From the NCBI GenBank assembly GCA_018398805.1, contig JAGFBZ010000850.1, positions 868,001 through 932,000 of the forward strand: a stretch of DNA of 64,000 bases, read 5' to 3'. Origin of the DNA: Hirundichthys speculiger. Lineage: Eukaryota; Chordata; Actinopteri; Beloniformes; Exocoetidae. Positions 1 through 12,900 of this stretch are shown here, in pieces. The position numbers and the translations under genes were made by a program. Within the stretch, counting starts at the first letter, position 1. Each line of letters starts with the position of its first letter. The notes beneath the pieces are model-generated. The model made no database searches. It saw only the letters and a program-made list of their open reading frames with translations, and was not told the DNA's origin.

Positions 1-936
1 ATGTGATATTTTTACTGTCAGAAATATAGAATTTAATGGACAGGATAAAACCGATGACTCATAATATAAGAATGCAGACAGACATAAGCCATGAAACTTG
101 GAACACAAAAAGTAATGACTTGCACAAAGGTGTTAATGGGTCACAAATGCAAAATGGTCAAAGTGTGCCCTACACGTCACAGTGCATCCACACTAGTTTG
201 GGTTTTCTTATATGCAAAGTCATCTATAAAATCCCTCTAATTTTGCTGGCATGCCCTCACTTTGTCCTCTCTCTCTCTCTCTCGCTCTCTTTTATAGCTC
301 AACTGAAATGCTTTTCATTTGTATTCCACTATTTGTCAGTTTCTGTCTTGTTGTCTGCTGTAGGAATGTCGCTACATAGTTACTATGAACAAACGTTCCA
401 CTCATTTTTAAACTTCAAATCAAGTATTAAGCTCCACAGACACTGCCACTAATAACTACAAAATATGTATGAGTTGAGGGATGACATTGAATCTGAAACT
501 ATGTACTCTGTACTAAATGAAATACATAAACAGAAACATTGTGAACTACATGTATGAGACACCATAAAGAAGAAGTGTTATTTAGAAAGGCTATTCAACG
601 CTCTCGTAGCTACTTGCTTCAGTGTGCATAGAGTTAAAAGAAGATGCTGCCAAGGTCTCAGTTTACAGATGAGAGCAAAGTTGACATAGTTCAAGCTTAT
701 GAAAAGTGTATTGCTGACATATTCATGTAGACTTCTGGATGCTATTGGCCCTGCTGCAGATGCATTAGTTGCACATACAGAAGTATGTGCTTTTGCACAG
801 CTATCAACCACACATACGTCATCATGGATGCAGACACACACTAACAGACACACACCCTGACATTTACGTATATCCAACATAGTGCACATTTACCCATTTA
901 CCATCAGCTAAGCTTTTTTTTTTTTTTTTTTTTTAC
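1..936. other. dchs2 intron sequence at the left edge
   Basis: Lies beyond the donor of the last placed dchs2 exon (donor at 935-936). Contains a CT microsatellite around 268-290 and a T run at 914-934 next to the exon. No exon or repeat family was recognised here; the gene's remaining exons must lie further left. Confidence 0.5.
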
Positions 937-3900
937 CTGTATCTGGATGAATATAAAAGCTTTGAAGGGGAGATGAAAGCAGCCTGTAGCTGATCTTGCC
1001 ATTGAGTCCAGAGTCTCTGTCAGTAGCGGTCACCGACAGAACTAATGTGTCAGCTGAGACCAGCTCTGAAATGGCCACCTTAACAGAAAACAAATCACAA
1101 GATTATATATGACTCTTTATTTTAGCTGGGATACTACTCACAATAAAACTTTATTAAAGGGGACATTTATTGTAATAAATAAATAAAATAAAGCTTACTC
1201 TGTGCTTTAGACCATTTATTAGCTCATTTATTTGGGTGCTTTGATGTAACACAATCATAGTTTTGGGCAGCTTAGATTCAAAACTTTCTAATTCACTCAG
1301 CCTTTCGGATTTGCAGGGTAGTGTGACACCAGCAACCCAGATTTGAGGAGAATTATCTCTGTCCATTCTCTCTATCTTTTCCTCAAATTCATATCAAGCT
1401 GCATCTTCTACACCTCTGAATTGGACAAAACCTAAAATTAATCTTAAAAGAGGCCCACTGCATGGAATAGGAAGGTCAAGTGGAGTTTAGAATCGCCTTA
1501 AACTGGCTGCTATGAACAAAGCAATAAATACAGAGTTGAACAGGGAGCACTTGAAATGTATCTCTGTGGTATTTTGACAACAGTATGTCAGAGACATTTT
1601 ATTAAGACCATAGGAAACTGAGTCAACTTTTCAAAAAGGTCATATGTCTCCTTTAATAGAAATGTAGGATCTGGTGCTTTTGAAGACAGACTTAACAACT
1701 AGCTGCTAAAGGTTAGGATTCCCATGGCTTATTTTATTCCAAACATTTTTAATTTTATTTTATCATTTTATTTCCTTTTCATTAGCATTTCTCAGAAGTT
1801 ACAGATGAAATCACTGGAGTACTTTCTCAGGGACTTTCTAGAAATAATCAGCCAGTAACACTGCAGTTATTGTTAGTGAACCTTCCAAGTACCTTTATAA
1901 ATCTTCTAGATATTCCAATTAATACATACAATGATTCATACCTGGTAGGAGACTTGTGTGAAGACTGGAGCATTGTCATTGACATCAAGCACTTGAAGTT
2001 TAACCTCTCCGGTGGCCTGATGGACAGAGTCAGAGGCCCACACGGTCAAAGTGTACTCTGTCTGGATCTCATAGTCCAGGGTTTGGGTCAGGGTAATGAC
2101 ACCAGTGTAAGTGTCAATAGCAAAGGGAACATGGGTGCTGCTATTGTGTGAGAAACTGTACGTGATAGTTGAACTCAGGTCAACGTCGTTTGCAGTCACT
2201 TGGGTGACCGCATAACCCACTGGTACATCTGGGGGGGGGGGAAAGAAAATTAATTTAAGTGGCAGGACTAAGCTCACGCAAATTTATCTTGTATCATTTT
2301 ATTTTCAAGAAGAAGAAGAAGAAGAAGAAGAGCAGGGAAATGGGAGGAGCTTAGCTTACTCTCCGCTATAACCACAGGCTCCATGGGTGGGATGACAGGG
2401 CTGTTGTCATTGACATCCACTACTTGGACCCTGACGATGGCGGTGCTGCTGAGTGGAGGCTTCCCTTTGTCTACTGCTTGGAGAACCAGCCTGTAATGTA
2501 AAGACAAGAGTTCACCCAAACATATACCTTGCACTTTGCTTTAATTAACAATGGCATAAAAGTTGAAAAATAAATAAATGAAAAAAAAAAGTGCTATGTT
2601 ATTTAACATGACTTCATAGATATATGTATTTCACTTTGGATATATCATGGAAGTAATAATTACTTTAAAGTGAGCAAATTTTTATCTCTTATCCTGAGAC
2701 AGTGTAGAACTTTGAAAAGCAGGAAATACAGAGCAGACTGCAGTTGGTCTATTGCAGCTGAAGCACAAGATCCCATTTCAACTCGACTGCAGTCTTGTTG
2801 GGCTGTTTTTTTTTTTTTTTTTTTTTAACTAGGAAACGATGGAAAGAGAGCAGTCTGCTTGAAAAAGTTTTGGAGACTCATTTAAGCAAATTTGCAAGAA
2901 TTTGGTCTGTTTCATTACATACACTGCAATTTTTCTATACTCACTCAATTCAAAAATCAAAGACTATAGTTTTTCAAAACAAAACAAACCAAACAAAAAA
3001 AAAAACAATTAATATTTTTGAATTCCAGAGGGAAGAGGTCTACCCTGGATAAGCTGACAGTCCAACACAGGTTTGTCCCTTCAGACATAGTCACCCATCA
3101 ACCCAACATGAGTGTCTTGGACTGTGGGAGGCAGTCGTAGTATTCATCACGAAAAAGACAAGGGTGACCTCTTATTCTGTGTCAGCCAGGACTATTCACT
3201 GAGGTAAATGGATCCCAATCAGAACTATAATTTCTTCAGTTTTGTTTCATTTTTATCTCCTCCTTTTGCCTGAAGACAACTGGGAGAGCAGATCCCCATG
3301 ACCTCGAACAGGAAGAAGCAGGTATAATGGATGGATGGATCAATGGATGGAAGGATGGAAGGTTTCACTAACTTTTAGCAATCATAATCATTTTATCCAA
3401 GCTTAGCATTGCTCAGTCCTCAAGAGAGCTGACAAACCCTTTGACCTCTCCTGGCAAACTATGTAGTCCATTGCTGTAAGAAGCTCAATAAACTAAATCC
3501 TTCTCACATGTCTGCATAATTCCACGGCTGGCTGGACCTCAGAGGAACAGAGGGATTGGTCGTCTGCAACATGGATCAAACTGAAGAAATGTAGTCCATC
3601 CAAATTAATGTAAATTATTCCACAACTGTGCATCTGACACATCCTAAACAGCAAGAGCACAGTGTTCCTACCTGCAAATTGTATATGTATTTCAGAAGTA
3701 TCTAGTTGGAAGAAACATGCAGGTGCTACAATTTTTTTTTTTATTATAAGAAGTGGCCCTGACTTCAATAATTCAAGAAAAGTTTTGAGACTCTCTAACA
3801 AGAAACAGTAGCCATGTCAACGATTCTTATTTTATACACTTTTAAATCATCGTTATGAGTGTTATATTTTGTGTCCTGTGCACATGGTTACACACTGGAA

Positions 3901-6900
3901 CTTTCATTCCCCCACATTCATTTACTTACTTGTATGAGGGAGTGATCTCACGGTCCAGTAAAACATTGGTGGCGAGGATGCCCCGTGTAGAGTCCAAAAT
4001 AAATGCATCATTGTTGTTTCCAGACAGGATAGGAGTATTCAATTTGCCCGTTCACACCGCCGTCAGCATCAGATGCAAACACCTGCTCCAAATATAGGAA
4101 ATGCTCAGCATCAGTGGGATCATTGTGCTCGTGATTATAATGAATCAAATAATATACTAAACACGATTTAAACAGTGAAAGTGTACCTGCATGATATAGG
4201 TGTTGTGCACCTGTCCCTCCCAAACAGATGTTCTGTAGCTGCTCTGTTCAAACAGCGGTGAATTGTCATTGACATCCAGCAGGGTGACGGAAACCCTGCA
4301 GTGAGCTGTCTGCAGCCCGCTGTCAGCCAGCACCACCAGCTGGATCTGAGGACTCACCTCAAAGTCCACAGAGTTGTCCTTCTGCAGTCGGATCTCACCT
4401 GAACCAGAGCGAAACTTGGAAAGTAAAGCACTAAATTTCTCCCAAAACAACATTAGAGCTGCTATTGCTTGATTTTTCTTAAAATATATTTTACAGTGGT
4501 TCACAGCCATTGCAACATAGGTGTTTTAAGAAAGCAGTGAAAAAAAAACAAAAACAAAAACCCAAAGCTAAACATGATAACATTTGATATGTCAACATTG
4601 GTGTTAAAAAAAACACAAGTACAACTAATTTATGGTTCAAGTTTTTTCGTGAAATGTTCTGTCCAAGATTAGTGCATCAGCTGTGACTGCACAGTTTTTT
4701 CATGTAGAAATAAAGAGACTAAAATGAATAAAAGAAAGCAGGTTGAAAAACATAAACTGCACAAATCTGTAAAAAACACTTGTGTAAGAAGAAACAGGTG
4801 ACCTTTTCAAGAATGACACACTTCAGCAGCTGCTCTTACAGGTCAAAGGCAAATATTTTGATGAAACCAAAAAAACACAAGGATGGAAATTTGTACTTTT
4901 AGCATAAGTTAAGTGACGAATTGCTACGTGCTAATTCTAACCAGTTCCCTTATATCCAGTAAACAAACAACAAGAAAGGATTACAAAGGGAACGTTTTTG
5001 AAAGCACAGTTTGTTTATTACCTGTGTGATGGTTGATGGAGAAGATGTGATTCTCATTGCCACTAAATACGGTGTATGTAATTCTCTGTAGACTGTTGGT
5101 CGGGTCACTGGCCTCCACTTTTGCAATCCATGTACCTTAGGAAAGAGCAAGTAAAAAGGTTTCTCATGGTATTCTTGAAGACAAAAGAAAGAGATGTGGT
5201 AAAACATACCTGCTCTGCTGTTCTCCTTGACAGTAACATTGTACACTTTATTTGAGAACTGAAGACCCTCGTGCTCTCCCTTCAGATGGATGAAAACCAA
5301 GCAGGTGGAGCTCAGAGCAGGATTCCCTCTGTCTGAAACTGCAACTTGCAACTTCCTCCCAGAAAAACCTGCTCTCACTCGTCTTCTCAGTGAAATCTTG
5401 CCTGACTCAGTGTCGATGTCAAACAAGTTGTCCTCGTCAAATAACATAAACTGTAGCGTTGCGTTCTCACCCCGGTCAGCATCTGTTGCCATCACCGTGG
5501 TAACTATCTCATTTGGTAGAGTCTTCATAGAAACCCACGCGTTAAAGGGATTCTGATCACAGACTGGCACGTTGTCGTTCACGTCCTCCACCTGTATGGT
5601 GACCAAAGCCACAGAGCTCAGAGGTCCCTGGGTGCAGCTGTCAGTAGCCACAGCTCTGAGAGTGTACCTATCCCTATTTTCTCTGTCCAGAGATCTGGTG
5701 GCGCGGATCACTCCAGTAAAGGCATCCACTGAAAAGGCCCCCTGGCTGCTGTCATCTGTCAGTGAGTAGGTCACATCCCCGTTAGGCCCGTCATCGGGAT
5801 CAAAGGCGGTAACACGCAGAACCTCAGCTCCAGCAGGCAGGCCCTCGCTGATGGAGGCGTGATAGTTCTTCTGGATGAAGGACGGGACGTTATCGTTCTG
5901 GTCGAGCAGCACCAGCTGGAGCTGGGTGGTGGAGCTGAGTGGAATGGGACCACGGTCCAGGGCCTGTATGGTAAGTGTGTAATTTTGCATCTCCTCTCGG
6001 TCAAGGATTCGTGTGGTGCTGACAGCACCGGTTTGACTGTCGATGGTGAATCGGCCTCTGTAGTCCTCACCTAGAGGTCGTGGTGAGGAGAAGGGATTAA
6101 GGGAAGAAGCTTTAAACGTTTCATAGTTTTTTACTATTGTATCTGGTGACAGAGCAGGGGCTAAGTCCAATATAAGCAGTCAGGTGTTCAGACATGCTTG
6201 AAAAATTGTAAATAAGTCGAATGAAACAACACATGCACCAGCACGTAAACAAAACGTGACTTGAGATATGATCCTTCACCTTTTATGGAGTAGTGTATAG
6301 TGCCATTTTCCCCATGATCCGGGTCGGAGGCCTGAGCAGTATGGATGACCCCAGGAGTAAGGTTTTCTGGCAGACTGATCCGGAACGACGACTGCATGAA
6401 CTCTGGGGGGTTGTCATTGTCGTCCAGAACAGAGCACAGCACTGTAGCTGTCCCCGAAAGAGGCCGAGCGCCGCTGTCACGGGCCTGGACTGCACACAGC
6501 AATCAAAAATCATCTCACTCTTTCTCTTCTTTTTGTAGCGTTGTTGTAAAAATGACATTTTTTTATATGTCAAAGCTATATGTTCTGACACTGAAAAACA
6601 TTTTGTGTTCATTCTATCCTTCAGAGGACATTCAGCACAGAATATCTGGAACATGCTGGTTTTGCAGGCTTATCGCGTTCACCTTCTTAACCAAAACATT
6701 TGCTTGTTATGAGCAACGCATGGCTTAATGTCAGTTTCTTTCATATCAACAGGAACCACATGAGAAGAATGTAGAAAATTTCAAGCAAATCTATTTAACA
6801 CTTAATATGTGTCACCCTGCACCAAAGTGGTCCACCATCGAATAACAGAATAGGGTGAAAACGCTGTCAAAATCCAGCAGTGAATCATTTATTGGCTCCA

Positions 6901-9900
6901 TATCTGCGGACTAAAGACTGACGCCAGATCAGAATTTTACTAGCAGTAAAAACAGCCCAAAAAACTGTATAGAATGGGGGGAGAAAAAGCAAAATATTAT
7001 CTCAATATAAAACATATAGAGACATACTTCAAGACCTGTTGAATAGACTTTGGTATTCTATTTCTCTCCAAATTCATCTGTGGCCAGAGAAAATTGTCTC
7101 CACATATTTCTGCATTTCCCAAGAAGTCTTCTGTGATTCTGGCATGACTTCAAAACGTGCAGGCTTTCCCGTCATTACATTTTATTATTGGATATAATTG
7201 TTCGTCATACTGGTGACTGTACAAATATTGTGATAAAACATCTGAAAGCATTTTTAATCACTAACAACTGCTGGACAGAAGGAATGTAATTACAGTGTGT
7301 AAGCAAACACCACAAAGGGTGCTGCAGTGCAGTCGGCAGGGGCTGGATATACTGCTCGGCCCTTTAAAAGTTTCCTTAAACATAAATCAATCTGGTGAAT
7401 AATGTTGCCCTCATGCAGACGTTGAATTCTTTATGACTTTGGCTGTGAAGCATGAGAAGAGTGCGGCTTAGAAATGGGAAACAGAAAGGAACAGAGAATG
7501 AAAGAAACGTGTTGGAGAATGCAGCTGACTACTTTAAATGGCATTTTAAAAAGACTTACAATCCTATATTTGCAAATTTTGATATATTTAAGATAAAATG
7601 TATTACTTGTATAAAATACAAGCAGGAAAATTTGAATACATTTATAGTGACTTAAATGTGAAGCTAACCCTTAACGTCTTGCACAGGACAACATCAAAGA
7701 CTGATCACATCCTGATCGCTTCGACTGTTGCTCCAGCTGATCAATGCACACTTTAAACTAGCATCATCTCATTACAGATTAAGTTTTTGCAACTGCTGAT
7801 TTCTAACAGACTGAAGTTTTTGCCTTAATTTTTTTTCAGACTTGTAGAACTCACAAGGTTTTCTTGTCACAAGTATTTACAGGGAAAAAGCAAGCGTACG
7901 ACCAATTAATGACTCAGCTATCAAGCTCAATCAGGCAAATCCTGGCAAAGGATCCTTGTTGTGACTTATACAATTACTTGTTGAGGTTTTAATTAGCATA
8001 TTTGTTGACCATACAAGTGATTTGTCACAATTACTAATTTTCTTTTTATCCTGTATGTTTTATATGCATGCTTTATGCAAGCAGAGGCAGGAGCTTCCAC
8101 TGTATCAGCAATGAGCAAGTTAATTGAGAGCAAGTTGATCAAAGCCATCTTCCTCTTAGGAAGAAAGTTGATTCTGATAACGCTGTGTGAAGGCTTTGTT
8201 CTTTTACTGTCCACATGCCTGACTCATTTTAAAGGAGAAATTATAATAAAACCCTGAACAGCCAAAACTGGACTTGGAGTGCACCTCTAACTTATTTCAC
8301 ATCTCTGTGTCAACATGGGTTTAACAGGGAATAACTATAAGCATGTGTTTTACACTTACAGTATGTTCTCTCTAACTTCAGGTCAATTCAAAGCTTCCTT
8401 TTCCATCAAAGGTTTTTGGAAAAGGTAGTTTATGACCAACTGCAGTCATACCTTTGAACAGAGTTTAGGAGAAATTCCAGTCTAGATTTAAACTGTTCCG
8501 TAGCACAGAAACAGTTTTCAATTACGTGCTTTTGACTCCTGATTCTGGCCACTCATCTGTCCTGGTGCTCTTGGATCTTACAGCTTGTGTTTTTGGACAT
8601 GAAAGGTTCAGTTCTAAATTGATTCTTGTCCTTTTTGTTAGAGAGATGTTTCTGTGTTCACCCAGGCCAGCGTTCTAAAGGTGCATCCCCATTCAACTGT
8701 GGGGTACCACAAGGCTCCATTTTGGGTCCTAATCCCATTCTTTTTGCGTTATACATGCTCCCTTTGGGCTTCTTTTTTCCCTCATAATATAGGTTTTCAT
8801 TGTTTTGCTGATGATTTCCAGATTCATCTGTCCATACAAACAAAACTTGATGCTCCTATACAAGTTCTATTGAACTGTCTCAAGAAAGTGAAATCATGGA
8901 TAGAAAGAAATATCCTTATTTCAATTCAAAATAAAACATTAATGAATGAATGTGGTCAATCCAACATTTTAAATGGGTATGGTCCATGCTATTGACCCAT
9001 TAACATTGTACTGCATGTAGTTTGTGAGGAACCTTGGTATGATTTTTGATTACAGCATTCATTTGACAAACTGATAAGCTTTTTTCCAATTAAGATTGCT
9101 AAGCAAGGTGAAGACCGACCTTTCCTTAAAAGATTATGAGTGTTATTCTTGCTTTTATTAGCTGATGCCACACTGTAAAAAAAAAAAAAAAAAATCTTAC
9201 CACCAACATAATCTGCTGAGAAGTGTCCTCCGCCCTTCTTCCTCACCTCCTTTCCTCTTTTTCCTTCAGCTTCAGCTGTATCCATAGTTAACTAGGAGCA
9301 TCTCATAAATCTAACTGTGATTCATTGTTCCTGTAGTTTTTTGTGCTGTCCTGTACCTCCCCTTTTTTTCTTTTTCTTTCTCTATGTGTTTGTAGGCCAG
9401 AGTTTCCAGAGCTAAATACTGACCTGCAGTTCCACCCTCTGACCATCTCAGTGTTACTGCCTACATCTGTTTATATCGTCATCTGTAGTTCATGCACCAA
9501 CAATGTACCAGTTATAATATAAATACGTGGAATTCTTAGTTCTCTAGCTAATGAATAATTAATATTAATATATTTTGTCCTATACAATATTGGCAAGATA
9601 TCTATGCCTCTCCTCTCTCTGTCCTATCCTCCTCCTTTTTTTTTCTCCTTTAGGCCTTCAGTAGGAAGCCCCCCCCCCCTTATGAGCCAGGTCCTGCTCA
9701 AAGTTTCTTCTTCTGAAAGGGAAGTTTTACCTTGCCACTGTTTGGCTTAAAGGTTTTTCTCCCGCCAGGGGAGTTTTTTTTACTTGCCATTGGTTCATTA
9801 ATTAGGATTAAATAATATTACTTTAGTTAATAATGTTTTCTCGGGGGTCATACTCTGGGTCTCTGAAAAGCGCCTAAAGAGACAAATTATATTGTAATAG

Positions 9901-12900
9901 ATGCCATACAAATATAGTTGAACTGAACTGAATTGTGCATGTGCGCTCAATTTCAAGTTAATTTTGATGCATTAAGGGAATGTGCGTGGATTCATACGCA
10001 AACAAGGTTTTGTATGTCTGAATCACTTTGTGTGTACAGACCTTTCCACACAAGGATTTAGAGAGTACATGAGGTCCTTGGTAATCTTTCACTGGCTTCC
10101 TGTCTAGTTCAGGATCCAGTTTAAGATTTTATTATTTGCTTTTAAAAGTCTAAATGACATGCCACCATCCTACTTGTGTTACTTGTCTGTCTTACAGTTT
10201 CATTTTCCAGCCAGATTACTAAAACCAACCAACCAGTTGCTCTGGTTGTTAAATCTGAGGTCGTTGTTCCTAGTTGTTCCTAGATGTAGAATAAAATCAG
10301 AGATTTTTCTGTTGTTGCCCCCTTTTAATATAGAATCTCTTATCTTTGCTAGGCATGACTTTTATCTTTTTTTATTTGTTGTTGTATTTATTAATTTATT
10401 AGATATCTTTAGCTCATACTTACTGAAGATCTAGGGATTAATTTGTCGGTTTACTTGTTTAAGCCTGCCCTGTACTTTGGTCAACTGTGGTTGTTTTGAA
10501 TGTACTTCAGAAATCGTCATTGACTTGACTTGACTTACCTCTGAGGGTAAAATGTTGTTGCTGTTCTCTGTCCAGGTGTGTATTGGTGATAATCAAACCA
10601 GAGTATGGGTTGATGCTGAAGAGTTCATAGCCTGGACCAGGCAGCAGACTGTACCACAGCACAGCATTCTCCTCTGCAGGATGAACAAACACAGGAGGTT
10701 CACGTAAACACTCTATCACACCTTTTATTATTTAAAATAACTTATGAACATCTTCATAAGTTATTTTATTATTTAAAATAACTTATGAAGATGTTCATAA
10801 TTATGATTAGCAATTAAGCTGCTTCCTTATGTGACATATGACAATCATTCTACAAATTCAGTGTTCTTTTTGTTTTTTTTTAGACCAGATTCAGGATTTT
10901 ATCTTCCAGATTTAATCTAATGTTTAGATGCCCTGGGATCGTTTTATCAACCAAAACCAAATTCCACTAATTTAATTATCTCATCTGCATTCAAAAGTAG
11001 CTTAGTGGGAAGAAAGAAAAAGTGTCATCAGACAAATTCAGGTACATACAGGTGGAATATACTCTGTTTAAATCAGCATAACTGTGTGTTTGTGTTCAGT
11101 CACAAAAAAAAAATATTTCCATGCAATTAATTTACAGAGAAGCAAAAGCACAATCTAGCCTGTTTAATATACTGAATGATTTTCTGTTGTTTGTCACATA
11201 TCCACTAATAGACATCAGCTTCACTTCGATGCATGTCACTCTCACTGTTGCCTAGCAGCTGTAGTCTAGCATGTTTTAAATCATTTCAGATCCATGAAAT
11301 CTTGGCTGCTGGACAGTGAATGGTTGCAGGATGGATTGACATTAAAACAGGAGACCTCAGAACAACACAGCTTTTCACTCACAACGCTGAGGCATATTAC
11401 ACTTTAAAAATGGCAAAAAAAACAAAACAAAAACAAGAATATAACTTGATGTCATTGTCATTATTGTTTTCTAGTGGGAAAAGAGTCCATATGAAAACAA
11501 ATAGTTCTCTGGAGCTACCACAGTGTCACTGTTGTAGAGAAGCATGTCAATGCTTGCTGGAGGAAACTGCAAAACTATGAACTTTTGTTGGACTTTGACT
11601 GAATTGTACGGAGCCCTGGATTTTTTTTCCTTCATGTCCCCTCCAGGGCTCAGAATTGCTCCTCCAATGACTTATTTCTTTGCACAGTTTTCACACAAGA
11701 TGCTTTTTTTTGTCTACTCCATTTGTTTGAAGTCATATATTTCTTGTTTTTTTTTTTCCAAATATCTTTGTCATCAAAAGCTTTAATGATAATTGTGTAA
11801 CACTTTTTAAGTACTCTTGATAATGGTCTATTTATTTGTCAACTGTTGTTTGAATAACTATATTTGTCTTACTTTGCATAAGAAAGTGACATACAGAATG
11901 TGATTTTAACATTTCTTCTGACTGATTTTAAAACAGGAAAACATGATCTGGAGACCATCACAGGTCCGAAGCAAAGTCCATCTCTGGTGAGATTTTGGAA
12001 AAAAAAGCAGCACAAATGACAATCAACTGAGATTGGTGGGAGAGCGGGCTGAACTTCCAGACAAGGCGGGCTGAGGAGACAGATGAAAACACAGCACCTA
12101 TTGGCACAGATGGCTTGGATTATGGCAATCATCATGAGAGTGGACCTTTCACGTTGTCCCAGAGGAGTTGTGGACTTGCTGTTCCTGAACAATTTTCACT
12201 CCAAAGAATGTTAGTCCATGCTGAAGCCCCTCCTGTGCAGATCCTTCTAGCGCACACCCTCCTCATCCAGTATTTAAGACCCTGACTCTAACTGTCACCG
12301 TGATGGGACAAAATGGGATTTTGAAGGAGGTGTGCGCCATTAGTTTAAATAAACAGAACTGGCAAGAAAATTTGTGACTACAAATAGGGGGTCAGATGAA
12401 TGGGGTGTACAATAACCAGAGACATGAAAAAGACAGTCCTAACAACTGCCACTAGTGTAAAAAAATGATCACCTTGATTTTACATAGTGCTGAATTTTAT
12501 CATGTGCCGTTCTGTTTTACACATAATAAACATGAACTGATTTACAACTTCTTAACTGATGGAGTTGGAGCAGATGCTAGCCTCCAGCAACCCTGAATAG
12601 GATGTGACAGGTATAAAAAATGGATGTAAGGTAAATGGTAACTGATAAATGGATGTCATACCACTGCTTACATTAGGAGTTGCTGGTCATTTTCTCTCAC
12701 TTTCTGAAAGTGAAACTACCATTTCACCTAACATAATAATTCGACCTTTATTTTAGAGCTTTGGTTTTATGTTAGTTTTGTGTCACATCATGTTTATATG
12801 CACCTGGATTAGAGCTTGAGGCAGTTGGGCTTCAGTAGCACATGCTGGTGCTGCCATCTAGGCATGTTAGAGGCATACTGCTGCCTCCACTTCAACGGGA

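Larger units (their letters stand above)
6490..10538. other. dchs2 intron, mostly unique then LINE debris
   Basis: From 6,490 to about 8,380 nothing is recognised beyond AT-rich sequence. The rest is L2-like LINE debris, listed separately. Confidence 0.5.

Noticed and set aside
11320..11580. Plus-strand ORF that begins like a cadherin
   Set aside because: Only the 77 bp inverted exon copy is cadherin-like; the remainder is intron sequence and no splice sites support a gene.
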